A stretch of DNA of 64,000 nucleotides. Origin: Gynurincola endophyticus. GTDB lineage: Bacteria; Bacteroidota; Bacteroidia; Chitinophagales; Chitinophagaceae. Location: positions 25,232 to 89,231 of the forward strand of contig NZ_RCWL01000013.1 of the NCBI RefSeq assembly GCF_003991195.1. The letters are read 5' to 3'. The translations under genes were made by a program, and so were the position numbers. The notes below the pieces were generated by a model. That model was not told the DNA's origin. It searched no databases and worked only from the letters and a program-made list of their open reading frames with translations. Positions 28,938 through 38,954 of this stretch are shown piece by piece (position 1 is the stretch's first letter; the number at the start of each line of letters is the position of its first letter).

Positions 28938-30683
28938 ATGAGAAAGTACTTTATATATCTGGGGGTTTGTGTTTTGTTCTCTTGTAAAAAAGATAGCCCT
29001 CAAAATGATCCGGTTACTTATGGAAACTCTTTTGTTTTATCCATCATTGCTGATAAATCTGTTTACCATCCGGGTGATGTGGTAAATTTCAAAGTAAATA
29101 AACCGGCAGAAGGTGAGATGACCATCCGTTACCGGCATTTGAATGAAACTATCAGCGAAAGCAGATGGAGTGGCACCGGTTGGACATGGACAGTTCCTGC
29201 TGCCGACTTTAAAGGTTACATGGTAGACCTTTATACTAAAGCCGCTGACGGAACTGATTCGGTTTTGGCAAGTGCAGGGATAGATGTATCAAGCGACTGG
29301 AATAAATTTCCACGTTACGGTTTTTTATCCGGTTATGGAAACTATTCAGAAGCTTCGATGAAATCAGTACTCGACAAACTTACACGTTATCATATTAATG
29401 GAATTCAATATTATGACTGGTTGTATAAGCATCACTGGCCTCTAGGCGGTACAGCCTCCAACCCAATGTCAATGTGGACGGAAATCGCTAATAAAGAAGT
29501 GTATTTAAATACATTGAAATATTATATAGATGAAGGCCACAAAAGAAATATCAATTCTATGTTTTACAACCTGGCTTTCGGGGCATTGGAAGATGCTATG
29601 TCAGACGGCGTAAACAGAGAATGGTATTTATTCAAAGATAATCAGCATACCGAAATAGATCAACACTCTTTACCAAAACCATATTTCAAAAGTAATATTC
29701 TGCTGACGAATGCAGGAAATGAGAACTGGCAACAATATATTATCGGAAAAAATGCAGCGGTATATGCTACATTGAATTTTGATGGTTATCACGTAGACGC
29801 TTTAGGTGAAAGAGGAACTTTATACGATTATGATGGAAATGTAGTAAATCAGCAAGCTACCTATCGTAGTTTTCTTGAGGCAATGAAAGCAGCACATCCG
29901 CAAAAAAAACTGGTAATGAATGCTGTAAATCAAAACGGTCAATTAGCTCATATTCTGAAATCACCTGTTGAGTTTCCTTATACGGAAGTATGGGCACCGA
30001 ATGAAACGTATGAATCGTTAAGAAAAATTATAGCTGATAACTTTGATGCCAGCAATGGTAAAAGTACCGTATTGGCAGCTTACATGAATTACGATAAAAG
30101 TTCATCTAAAGGATACTTTAATACACATGCTGTTTTATTAACCGATGCAGTAATTTTTGCATTTGGTGGAGCACACCTTGAACTCGGTGAGCATATGTTG
30201 TCGAACGAATACTTTCCGAATAATAATCTCATGATGCAGGATGATCTGACCATTGCTATTACAAAGTATTATGACTTTCTGGTAGCTTATGAGAACTTAT
30301 TGAGAGACGGTGGAACTTTTGACAATACCAATATAGAATGTACCGATGATCAGTTTGTTGTTCAAAACTGGCCGGCTTCAGGTGGCAGAGTTGCTGCTAT
30401 TTCTAAAAAAGTAGATAACCGTCAGGTGTTTCACCTGATTAATTTTTCGAAGAACAGTTCTTTAAATTGGAGAGATGCGAACGGAACAGCTACTGCTCCA
30501 ACTTTATTCAAAGAGGCAGCGCTAAGCTTCCAGTCTTCAACGCCCGTTAAAAAACTATGGCTGGCATCACCGGATGCTGATCACGGCGTGGCTAAAGAAA
30601 TTTCATTCACACAAACCGGCAATACCGTTCAATTCAACCTGCCCTCTCTGTTGTATTGGAATATGATTGTTGCTGAATATTAA
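28938..30683 (+). CDS. GH66 dextranase / cycloisomaltooligosaccharide synthase-type lipoprotein
   Basis: A 581-residue protein with lipid Cys at residue 16 (VLFSCKK). After an N-terminal Ig-like domain (about 30-120) comes a (beta/alpha)8 barrel of family GH66: RYGFLSGYG, HINGIQYYDWLYKHHWPLGG, FDGYHVDALGERGTLYDYDG with the likely nucleophile Asp287, and FPYTEVWAPNETY with the likely acid/base Glu350. The 63-residue spacing is close to that of characterised GH66 enzymes. A C-terminal beta domain ends the protein. GH66 enzymes cut alpha-1,6 linkages of dextran internally. It has no CBM35 insertion of the kind seen in cyclising members, so hydrolysis is favoured. It is the key evidence for dextran as the substrate of the locus. 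Confidence 0.9.
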   Translation: MRKYFIYLGVCVLFSCKKDSPQNDPVTYGNSFVLSIIADKSVYHPGDVVNFKVNKPAEGEMTIRYRHLNETISESRWSGTGWTWTVPAADFKGYMVDLYTKAADGTDSVLASAGIDVSSDWNKFPRYGFLSGYGNYSEASMKSVLDKLTRYHINGIQYYDWLYKHHWPLGGTASNPMSMWTEIANKEVYLNTLKYYIDEGHKRNINSMFYNLAFGALEDAMSDGVNREWYLFKDNQHTEIDQHSLPKPYFKSNILLTNAGNENWQQYIIGKNAAVYATLNFDGYHVDALGERGTLYDYDGNVVNQQATYRSFLEAMKAAHPQKKLVMNAVNQNGQLAHILKSPVEFPYTEVWAPNETYESLRKIIADNFDASNGKSTVLAAYMNYDKSSSKGYFNTHAVLLTDAVIFAFGGAHLELGEHMLSNEYFPNNNLMMQDDLTIAITKYYDFLVAYENLLRDGGTFDNTNIECTDDQFVVQNWPASGGRVAAISKKVDNRQVFHLINFSKNSSLNWRDANGTATAPTLFKEAALSFQSSTPVKKLWLASPDADHGVAKEISFTQTGNTVQFNLPSLLYWNMIVAEY

Positions 30684-30693
30684 AATATCTGGT

Positions 30694-33204
30694 ATGCGTT
30701 ATTTATCTCTGTTTGTTTTATTGCTGGTGAATACCTTTTTATTGAATGCCCAAACCAAAGTTTTACAAAAATGTGTGGGATACAAGGTTTTTGATAATAT
30801 GGTGGTGTTTAGTTTTGAGAATAACCAGCACATGGCTATTAAAGTATGTTCTGAATCTTTACTGAAGTTTCATTATTCCCCTGATGAAAAACCGGTAGAT
30901 AAAGATTTTGCGAATACTCAATCTTATGCTGTAGTAAATGAAACGTTAGGATTCGAAGGAAAAATTAATATTGAAGAATCACAGCAGGCGTATGAATTTT
31001 ATACGTCAAGATTACGTGTTCGTGTAAATAAAAATCCTTATCAGTTACAAATATTTGATAAATACCAAAAACTATTATTGAGTGATTACAATGATCAGGG
31101 GCTAATAAAAAATGAAGACGGACTGGTTACCTATAAAACACTTAGAAGGGATGAACAGTTTTTCGGACTAGGGGAAAAATCAGGAAACCTGAACAGAAGA
31201 GGTAAAGAATTCACTATGTGGAACAGTGATAAACCCTGTTATGGTGTATATGAAGACCCATTGTATAAAAGCATTCCTTTCTTCTTTAGTAGTTATAAAT
31301 ATGGCGTATTCTTCGATAACACTTATAAAACTAAATTTAAATTCGGTTCTGAAAGTAATAATTATTTCAGCTATGAAACGCCCGGTGGTGATTTTACCTG
31401 GTATTTTATTGCAGGTACAGATTTTAAAACCATCATCTCTCAATATATAGATCTTACCGGTAAACCGATCATGCCTCCGAAATGGGCACTGGGTTTTGCT
31501 CAGTCAAGAGGTATGTATACTTATGAAAAACAAGCACTGGAAATTGCCGCAGAGTTCAGAAAGCGTCAGATTCCCTGCGATATTATTTATCAGGATATCG
31601 GTTGGGTAAATGACTTACAAAGCTTTAAATGGCACAAAGACCGCTATTCGAATCCTAAAGAAATGTTGAAAAAATTAGATGCAGCCGGCTTTAAGATGAT
31701 TTTATCACAAGATCCGGTCATCTCTCAATCTAACCAGCAACAATGGAAAGAAGCAGATGCACTTGGTTACTTCGCAAAAGATATCCGTACGGGAAAATCA
31801 TATGATATGCCATGGCCGTGGGGTGGTAATTGTGGAGTGGTTGACTTCACTAATCCTGCAGTAGCTGACTGGTGGGGCCAATTACAACAGATGCCGGTGG
31901 CAGATGGCGTAAGAGGGTTCTGGACTGATATGGGAGAACCGGCATGGAGCAACGAAGCTGATCAGGACAGATTGTTTATGCAACACCACGACGGTATGCA
32001 TGATAAAGTTCATAATGTATATGGATTGACCTGGGATAAAGTTGTAAAAGAACAATTCGAAAAACATAATCCGGGTAAAAGAATTTTTCAGATGACAAGG
32101 GCTGCCTATGCCGGCCTGCAACGTTACACATTCGGTTGGTCGGGCGACAGCGGAAATGGTGATAATGTACTGGAAGGCTGGGGACAACTGGCGAATCAGA
32201 TTCCGGTAGGTTTATCTGCAGGTATGGGAGGAATCCCTTTCTGGACAACAGATATATCAGGCTATTGCGGTGATATCAGTAATCATCTGGCCATGGCTGA
32301 ACTATATGTAAGGTGGATGCAGTTCGGAATGTTTAATCCGTTGAGCAGAGCCCATCATGAAGGAGACAATGCCGTAGAACCCTGGATGTTTGGTGAAGAA
32401 GCTGAAAAGTTGTCAAAAGCCGCTATAGAATTAAAATATCAGTTATTCCCATATATCTATACACAAGCAAGAATAGCACATGATCAGGGATTACCCATCA
32501 TGCGTGCATTATTTCTGGAGTATCCGAATGATGCAGAAACTTTCAGAATAGACGATCAGTTTATGTTCGGCGAATCTATGATGGTGGCACCTGTTGTAAA
32601 AAAAGGAAGTACCAAAAGAGCAGTTTATCTGCCGGAAGGTGAATGGATTGATTTTAATAACCCTTCCACGATATATGATGGCGAACAAACCATTCAATAT
32701 CCGGTAACATTGTCAACGGTTCCCATTTTTATCAAAAAAGGAGCAATTATACCAATGATGCCGGTAATGCAATACATCCATGAGAAAAAAGATTTCCCGC
32801 TTGTATTGTATGTTACAAAACCTAACGAAGCACAGTCGATAGCCTTTAATCTTTATGAAGATGATGGAGAATCTACCGATTATCTGCAAAACAAACATTC
32901 TAATACCCGTTTTGAATTAAGAACAGAAAAAAATGCCGCTGTGGTTAAAATTTATCCTCGTGAGAATAAAGGATATATACATGACGGAAAGAGAGGTTAT
33001 ATCATTAAAACACCGGCAACTAAAAAGCCCGGAAGTGTTATAGTAAATGATAAAAAGATAAAATCCGGAAAAATAAAATTAATCCAACAGCTCATTACTG
33101 CAATACCCGAGAGTAATACCTGGTATTGGAGTGCAGACGAGCAAATGATATATGTAACTGTATTAGAAAATCAACAAACTTCTACTATTACGATACAACC
33201 TTAA
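30694..33204 (+). CDS. GH31 alpha-glucosidase
   Basis: An 836-residue protein with signal peptide (about 1-20, ending LNAQ) that acts in the periplasm. GH31 landmarks: an N-terminal beta-sandwich (FFGLGEKSGNLNRRG, YKSIPFFFS), the catalytic barrel beginning PPKWALGFAQSRGMYTYE, nucleophile Asp412 in FWTDMGEP, acid/base Asp485 in WSGDSGNG and HEGDNAVEPW. Distal beta domains follow (LYEDDGESTDY). It removes glucose from non-reducing ends of alpha-glucans; here the expected substrate is isomaltooligosaccharide from GH66. I used the ATG at 30694, which starts the signal peptide, rather than the TTG at 30667 that would overlap the GH66 gene. Confidence 0.93.
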   Translation: MRYLSLFVLLLVNTFLLNAQTKVLQKCVGYKVFDNMVVFSFENNQHMAIKVCSESLLKFHYSPDEKPVDKDFANTQSYAVVNETLGFEGKINIEESQQAYEFYTSRLRVRVNKNPYQLQIFDKYQKLLLSDYNDQGLIKNEDGLVTYKTLRRDEQFFGLGEKSGNLNRRGKEFTMWNSDKPCYGVYEDPLYKSIPFFFSSYKYGVFFDNTYKTKFKFGSESNNYFSYETPGGDFTWYFIAGTDFKTIISQYIDLTGKPIMPPKWALGFAQSRGMYTYEKQALEIAAEFRKRQIPCDIIYQDIGWVNDLQSFKWHKDRYSNPKEMLKKLDAAGFKMILSQDPVISQSNQQQWKEADALGYFAKDIRTGKSYDMPWPWGGNCGVVDFTNPAVADWWGQLQQMPVADGVRGFWTDMGEPAWSNEADQDRLFMQHHDGMHDKVHNVYGLTWDKVVKEQFEKHNPGKRIFQMTRAAYAGLQRYTFGWSGDSGNGDNVLEGWGQLANQIPVGLSAGMGGIPFWTTDISGYCGDISNHLAMAELYVRWMQFGMFNPLSRAHHEGDNAVEPWMFGEEAEKLSKAAIELKYQLFPYIYTQARIAHDQGLPIMRALFLEYPNDAETFRIDDQFMFGESMMVAPVVKKGSTKRAVYLPEGEWIDFNNPSTIYDGEQTIQYPVTLSTVPIFIKKGAIIPMMPVMQYIHEKKDFPLVLYVTKPNEAQSIAFNLYEDDGESTDYLQNKHSNTRFELRTEKNAAVVKIYPRENKGYIHDGKRGYIIKTPATKKPGSVIVNDKKIKSGKIKLIQQLITAIPESNTWYWSADEQMIYVTVLENQQTSTITIQP

Positions 33205-33218
33205 AAAGAAACAAAAGA

Positions 33219-35903
33219 ATGAGTACTGTGAAAAAAGTTTTAGGCACATTCCTGTGTCTCTGGGGAGCGTTTGCTCATGGGCAGGAGAAAAAGATCTGGA
33301 CATCTGATGCTTACAGTATGTACAATGATAAAATTGTACAAGGCGATTATACTGCACGCGTTTTGAATGGAGAACATATTATTTCCGATTATCAAAGTCC
33401 GGCGAATCTGTTTAAATCCTCCGCAATTTCTTTTAAGTTTAGTATTAACGGTAAGGATAATGAAATGGTGAGTGGAAACGATCATCTTTTTGTGCTGCCT
33501 GAAAATGAATTACATGTAGCTACACCACTCATCGAGTTCGGAAAACAAATAAAACCGGCTGCTGCTGAAAAAGCAGGATTTCTTTTGCCCGGCGCTACAC
33601 TTACATTCAGAGTAGACCTTCGAAAGGTACACCAGGCATTTAAAGATCAGGGTTATTACACAACATTTAACGGACAAAAAATATACGCCAGCGACTTTAA
33701 AGGCGTATATGTAGCAGGTGGATCAGCACCCATGACCTGGGATTTTGATAATCTGATGAACTTCTCGCATCTTCAACTGAAAGATGATGATGGTGACGGT
33801 ATTTATGAACTCACACTGGAGTTAAATAAAACAACCGGAGAAGTAAGTGCAGTAGAAGAATGGAAACTATCAAAAGATATAACAGCATTTCCCCGATTAG
33901 TTGCTGATAATACTTTGATGAAAGCAATGTATCAACTTTCGCTGGAAGAAATGCTGAATGCAATAGAAGCAGACAGCACTTTGCGTACCGGCCAGGAATG
34001 GGCGGGCGTATGGACGCGTGACGTAAGCTACAGTATTATTCTGGCAATGGCAGCGCTTCAGCCTGAAGTGTCTAAAATCAGTTTATTGAAAAAAGTAAAC
34101 AGAAACGGAGTGATCGTACAGGATACCGGTACTGGCGGTGCCTGGCCTGTTAGTACCGACAGAATGATCTGGGCAGTAGCAGCCTGGGAAATTTATAAAG
34201 TAACCGGTGATAAAAATTGGCTAGAACAAGCGTACACGATTATAAAAAAATCATTAGACGTTGATATTAAAAATATTCTGGATCCTTCCACGGGATTGGT
34301 AAAAGGAGAATCTTCTTTTCTGGATTGGAGAGAACAAACATATCCGAACTGGATGGAACCGGCAGATATTTTTGAGTCACTATCACTTGGAACCAATGCC
34401 GTTCATTACCAGGCTTATCATTTACTGACGGAAATGGGTAATGCTTTAGGCAAAAATGCAGAAGTTAAAAAATATGGTACACTCGCCGCAAACATTAAAG
34501 CCGGTATTAATAAATACTTATGGTTGGAAGATAAAGGCTATTACGCACAGTTCTTATATGGAAGAAATACTAAAATAGTTTCATCACGTGCAGAAACGCT
34601 GGGAGAAGCTTTAACCATATTGTTTGATATTGCAGATGATAACAGGAAAAAAAGAATCATTGAAAGTATGCCGGTTACACCATATGGTGCTGCTTGTATT
34701 TATCCTCAAATTCCCAATATCCCGCCTTACCACAATAATGGAATATGGCCTTTTGTACAGGCTTACTGGATGTTAGCTTCCGCAAAATCAAAAAATGAAC
34801 CGGCTGTATTGGAAAGTATTGCTGCTATTTACAGACCGGCAGCCCTGTTTCTGACTAACAAAGAAAATTTTGTTTCAGAAAATGGTGATTATCTCGGTAC
34901 CCAGATAAATTCGAGTAATATGTTGTGGAGCTTGTCTGGAAATCTAAGTATCATTCATAAAGTTATTTTCGGAATTCAACATGAAAATCAATATTTGAAA
35001 TTCACTCCTTTTATTCCTGAACCGCTGAAAGGAAAATATTCATTACAGAACTATAAATACCGTAATGCTAATATTGATATTGAAATTTCAGGTTATGGTG
35101 ATGCGGTTAAAGCCTTTACTGTTAACGGAAAAACTGCTACTGATTTGATTATTCCCGCAACAATGGAAGGAAAAATCAGCATTCGTATTGAAATGAATAA
35201 TAAGTTTGAAAGTAAAAGTCAGATGAACCGGCAGCCAGTGCTGTTTTCACCGGCAGCGCCTGTTGCGGAAATAAAAACAGATAAACTGATATGGAATGCT
35301 GTAGCAGGTGCAGAAAAGTACCAGATTATCGAAAATGGAAAAACAATTGCATCCATTACCGGAACCAGCTTTTCATTGCCTCTGAAAAAAGGTGCAGTCG
35401 AGTATCAGGTAAAGGCTATCGATCAAAATAATATTCCCTCTTTTGCCAGTGAACCGGTTATAAAAGAGAATACGGCTCACGTAATAAAAAAAGAGTGGGA
35501 AGATTATTATTCTACAGCGGTATTACCTGCGAATGGCTATTCCGGAAAAGGATATATAGAAACCGCCAATGATGTTAATAATGAGCTGGTATTGGAGGTG
35601 GAAGCACCTAAAAAAGGAGCGTATATGGTGAGAATTGTTTATGCGAATGGAAATGGACCGTTTAATACTGACAATAAATGTGCAATCAGACAATTAAGTG
35701 TAAATAATATAAAACAGGGAATCATGGTTTTTCCACAACGCGGAAAAGATGAATGGAGCGATTGGGGGTGGTCAAATACAATCACTGTTAAGTTGAAGAA
35801 AGGAAAGAATAAAATCCGGCTGAAGAAAACCCCTGACCAGGATAATATGAATATAGACGTGAACCATGCATTATTAGATTATATAGAATTCATTCAACTC
35901 TGA
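33219..35903 (+). CDS. Secreted six-hairpin (alpha/alpha-barrel) glycosidase with C-terminal carbohydrate-binding module
   Basis: An 894-residue protein with a signal peptide (about 1-21, ending AHG). The first about 240 residues are beta-rich. Residues about 250-590 form an (alpha/alpha)6 barrel (TGQEWAGVWTRDVSY, TGGAWPVSTDRMIWAVAAWE, GESSFLDWREQTYPNWM, NIPPYHNNGIWPFVQAYWM), resembling glycogen-debranching and MGH1-like glycosidases. A fibronectin-type segment (IWNAVAGAEKYQIIENGK) and a CBM6/35-like module (YIETANDVNNELVLEVEAPK to LLDYIEF) close the protein. I cannot assign a GH family number from sequence alone. As last gene of the operon it would trim glucose from branched or linear oligosaccharides. 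The ATG at 33219 is preferred over an upstream in-frame ATG inside the GH31 gene. Confidence 0.75.
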   Translation: MSTVKKVLGTFLCLWGAFAHGQEKKIWTSDAYSMYNDKIVQGDYTARVLNGEHIISDYQSPANLFKSSAISFKFSINGKDNEMVSGNDHLFVLPENELHVATPLIEFGKQIKPAAAEKAGFLLPGATLTFRVDLRKVHQAFKDQGYYTTFNGQKIYASDFKGVYVAGGSAPMTWDFDNLMNFSHLQLKDDDGDGIYELTLELNKTTGEVSAVEEWKLSKDITAFPRLVADNTLMKAMYQLSLEEMLNAIEADSTLRTGQEWAGVWTRDVSYSIILAMAALQPEVSKISLLKKVNRNGVIVQDTGTGGAWPVSTDRMIWAVAAWEIYKVTGDKNWLEQAYTIIKKSLDVDIKNILDPSTGLVKGESSFLDWREQTYPNWMEPADIFESLSLGTNAVHYQAYHLLTEMGNALGKNAEVKKYGTLAANIKAGINKYLWLEDKGYYAQFLYGRNTKIVSSRAETLGEALTILFDIADDNRKKRIIESMPVTPYGAACIYPQIPNIPPYHNNGIWPFVQAYWMLASAKSKNEPAVLESIAAIYRPAALFLTNKENFVSENGDYLGTQINSSNMLWSLSGNLSIIHKVIFGIQHENQYLKFTPFIPEPLKGKYSLQNYKYRNANIDIEISGYGDAVKAFTVNGKTATDLIIPATMEGKISIRIEMNNKFESKSQMNRQPVLFSPAAPVAEIKTDKLIWNAVAGAEKYQIIENGKTIASITGTSFSLPLKKGAVEYQVKAIDQNNIPSFASEPVIKENTAHVIKKEWEDYYSTAVLPANGYSGKGYIETANDVNNELVLEVEAPKKGAYMVRIVYANGNGPFNTDNKCAIRQLSVNNIKQGIMVFPQRGKDEWSDWGWSNTITVKLKKGKNKIRLKKTPDQDNMNIDVNHALLDYIEFIQL

Positions 35904-35909
35904 TACTCG

Positions 35910-35943
35910 AAGTGCGCTTACCGAAAGGAGGCGCACTTTTTTT
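35910..35943 (+). terminator. Terminator of the glycan operon
   Basis: An 8-bp stem AAGTGCGC/GCGCACTT (35910-35917 and 35931-35938) is followed by a T-run to 35943, seven bases after the stop codon of the last operon gene. Confidence 0.9.
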
Positions 35944-36036
35944 AATTAGTGTAAATCAGCGTTAAATAAGGTTAAATTTCGACATAAAACGCTTGCTATA
36001 TAATGATTGTGAGCATATTCTTACTATTTTAGAGGC

Positions 36037-38817
36037 ATGCCAAACACTAAATCAATGAAGAAGATACTTATCTGCTCGTTTCTTCTTTGCAGTATGATTG
36101 TTACCTATGCTCAGAATAATGGATCGATTGCGGGCCAGGTAAAATCATCTGATGCCGACCCTTTATCTTTTGCTACGATTACTATTTTTAAAACAAAAGA
36201 CACCAGTATTGTAAGTTATAAACTAACGGATAAAGACGGTAAATTTCAAATCGCTTCTTTGCCTGTCGGAATTGATTTGACATTACTGGTAAGTTTTACA
36301 GGTCAGCAATCACACAGAGAAGTGTTTTCTCTTACAACAGAGTCTCCTAAAAAAGAATTCGGAATTATCTCCATGATAGAAGATAACGATATGCTGGAAG
36401 AAGCAATTGTTAGTGCAGAACGTCCTCCGATCGTTATGAGAAAAGATACGATTGAATTTGATGCCGCGGCATTCAAAACCCTCCCTACGGCAATGGTAGA
36501 AGATCTCCTGAAAAAATTGCCGGGTGTACAATTAACGGAAGATGGCCAGTTTATGGTCAACGGAAGAACTGTCAACAGAATTCTGGTTGACGGAAAAGAG
36601 TTTTTCGGCAATAATGTGCAAACCACTACACGCAATTTACCTGCATTTACAATCAGTAAAGTGGCTGTTTACGATGACCCCAGAGATCTGATGGACGATC
36701 CGTATAAGCCGAAACATCAGGTTGGACAAGTAGTAAATCTTAAACTCAAGAAGGAATATAGAAAAGGACTCTTCGGAAAAGTTTACGCAGGTGGTGGAAC
36801 TGACGACCGATATGAAATCGGAGGTATCGTCAATATGTTCAGAGATACTACACAAATCAGCTTGCTGGGATATTCGAACAACTTGTCTAAAAGCTCTTTC
36901 TCTGCCAGTGATATGATGAATCTGGGTGGAATGAATCGTTCCCCGATCCGCTCCATCAGTGTTAATTCTGGCGGAGGAATCGCATTCAACGGAATTTCAA
37001 CCGGTGGTATGAATTCAGGAATTGAACAAGTGACAGGTGGAGGTATTAACCTGAATCACGTCTTTAAAAATAATCTGTCAGTATCTACTCAATACTTTTA
37101 CAATCGGGCTGATAATTTGCTGGATACAAGATCACGAACAGACCAGTTTATTGTGGATACCATTTTAACAACGAATGCCAGTTCCAGTGTAAAGTCGATC
37201 ACCAATACGCATGTAGTAAATGTTAGTTCTTTCTGGAAAATAGACAGTGTTACTACTATGCGTCTTGATCCTTCGCTTACGCTGACGAATGGCAGAACCA
37301 TACGCCCCGGTTATTCGGAAATGATCAAGAATGAAACCGAAGAACTTAATAATAGTACACTGGACGGTAAAACATTTAATGACCGTCTGAACTACGACCA
37401 CCAGTTTCACGTAAACAGAAATCTGAATAAAAAATGGTTGATTGGTGTTACAAATGTTGTTCGTATAGATAATACCGATCAACAATTGATAGATAATGTA
37501 TTGAACTTCTATTTTCCCGGTGATGCATTGAGTCAGAATCGTCAGCAAAATCAGGACAGGGTTCAGCAAAGCATTGACAACTCTCTTAACCTGACTCACT
37601 ATATTAATTCTACATGGTCGGTTAATTACAGATACCGTTATCAATATGAAAAGCAAAAGAGTGGGGTGTATACCTATGATGCATTAAACCCTAACGATGT
37701 ATATGATATATTCATTCCGTCTTTATCTGACGACTTTGGAAGAAGGGTAAATGAACATAATGGAAATATTTCTATCGTATATAGAACTGCTGACTGGAGA
37801 ATTTCTCCAACGCTCAGATATGTTGACTTAGGAATGCAGAACGATTTCATCACGCTGGGCAACAGACGTAATTATAACTTCAATTACTTACTTCCCAGTT
37901 TAAATATGGAATATAAAAAGCTTTCCCTATCTTTTTCTAAAAATGTAAATCTCCCTGAGTTAACAACCATGCAGCCGGTAGCCAATGCCAATAATCCGCT
38001 TCGGATTATAATTGGTAATCCGAACCTGAAACCTGAGGAAAGTGCATCATTCAATGTAGCGGTAAGAAATTTTGGTAAACCGGATCAATACTACAATGTA
38101 TCAGCCAGCGCAAGTATTTATGAAAATGCTGTAGTAGAAAGCAGAACCGTAGATCCGAAAGGTGTGCAAACCATTGAATTTATACAGGTGGGAGGAAGAA
38201 GATCAGCACAGTTAAACGGTGATTATAATAAAACCTGGAAGAATACTACCGATCAGAAGTTATCATTGGGTATAAACTCTTTTATCAATATCAATGAAAA
38301 TCCAAGCTTCTTAAATGGAGAGGAAATTTCGTCGGAAGTTTACTCATACCGTGTAGGTTCAAGAGTAGGGTTTATTCATAAGAATTCATTGGAAGTGAAC
38401 CTTAATTTCAGAGTAACCTATATTGATAATAAATTCAAAAATCAGAATGTGCAGGATTTTGCTTATAACCTGAAAACATTCGACGCAAACATAACTTATC
38501 GACCGATTCCAAAGATTGTATTGAACTCTAATTATAGTTTAACCTACAATCAATTGATTGCTGACGGTTTTCAGAAATATGTTCAGTTATGGAACTTGTC
38601 GGGTACTTATCAGTTCGGAAAAAATATGGGAAAACAAATTACTTTATCTGTATTTGATGTGCTAAACGATAACGTGTCGGTTCGAAGAACGGTGATGAGT
38701 AACTATATAAGTGATGTTCAAAACCGTATTCAACAACAATACTTTTTACTCACCTTCAGTATGAATATAAACAATTTTACACCGAAACAAAGCGGGTTCC
38801 GCATTTTTGGCATGTAA
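36037..38817 (+). CDS. Outer-membrane beta-barrel receptor with carboxypeptidase-like domain
   Basis: A 926-residue protein with a signal peptide (MKKILICSFLLCSMIVTYAQ from the internal ATG at 36055, an alternative start). A carboxypeptidase-like domain (about 28-110: GSIAGQVKSSDADPLSFATITI) is followed by a plug-like region (PTAMVEDLLKKLPGVQLTEDG, NRILVDGKEFFGNN) and a long barrel (PNLKPEESASFNVAVRNF). It belongs to the outer-membrane beta-barrel family 3 group rather than SusC: there is no SusD partner and the SusC signature is absent. It stands outside the glycan operon, separated by a terminator. The cargo is unknown. Confidence 0.85.
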   Translation: MPNTKSMKKILICSFLLCSMIVTYAQNNGSIAGQVKSSDADPLSFATITIFKTKDTSIVSYKLTDKDGKFQIASLPVGIDLTLLVSFTGQQSHREVFSLTTESPKKEFGIISMIEDNDMLEEAIVSAERPPIVMRKDTIEFDAAAFKTLPTAMVEDLLKKLPGVQLTEDGQFMVNGRTVNRILVDGKEFFGNNVQTTTRNLPAFTISKVAVYDDPRDLMDDPYKPKHQVGQVVNLKLKKEYRKGLFGKVYAGGGTDDRYEIGGIVNMFRDTTQISLLGYSNNLSKSSFSASDMMNLGGMNRSPIRSISVNSGGGIAFNGISTGGMNSGIEQVTGGGINLNHVFKNNLSVSTQYFYNRADNLLDTRSRTDQFIVDTILTTNASSSVKSITNTHVVNVSSFWKIDSVTTMRLDPSLTLTNGRTIRPGYSEMIKNETEELNNSTLDGKTFNDRLNYDHQFHVNRNLNKKWLIGVTNVVRIDNTDQQLIDNVLNFYFPGDALSQNRQQNQDRVQQSIDNSLNLTHYINSTWSVNYRYRYQYEKQKSGVYTYDALNPNDVYDIFIPSLSDDFGRRVNEHNGNISIVYRTADWRISPTLRYVDLGMQNDFITLGNRRNYNFNYLLPSLNMEYKKLSLSFSKNVNLPELTTMQPVANANNPLRIIIGNPNLKPEESASFNVAVRNFGKPDQYYNVSASASIYENAVVESRTVDPKGVQTIEFIQVGGRRSAQLNGDYNKTWKNTTDQKLSLGINSFININENPSFLNGEEISSEVYSYRVGSRVGFIHKNSLEVNLNFRVTYIDNKFKNQNVQDFAYNLKTFDANITYRPIPKIVLNSNYSLTYNQLIADGFQKYVQLWNLSGTYQFGKNMGKQITLSVFDVLNDNVSVRRTVMSNYISDVQNRIQQQYFLLTFSMNINNFTPKQSGFRIFGM

Positions 38818-38837
38818 TAAGTAATATAGATAATTTA

Positions 38838-38869
38838 AAAGTGGTTGATATACATCAACCACTTTTTTT
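38838..38869 (+). terminator. Terminator after the beta-barrel gene
   Basis: A perfect 12-bp stem AAAGTGGTTGAT/ATCAACCACTTT (38838-38849 and 38854-38865) with a 4-base loop and T-run to 38869. Confidence 0.92.
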
Positions 38870-38954
38870 ATGTAATTTATCTGTATTTAAATCTATTTTC
38901 TTTTTGATAACGTATAATATAGAAGAACTTAATATTGATTTAAAAATTTTACTT

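Noticed and set aside
30667..30693. TTG at 30667 as GH31 start, overlapping the GH66 gene
   Set aside because: The ATG at 30694 directly begins a signal peptide; the extra nine residues would bury it.
33126..33218. In-frame ATG upstream of the six-hairpin glycosidase, inside GH31
   Set aside because: The 31 added residues are polar and would displace the clear signal peptide starting at 33219.
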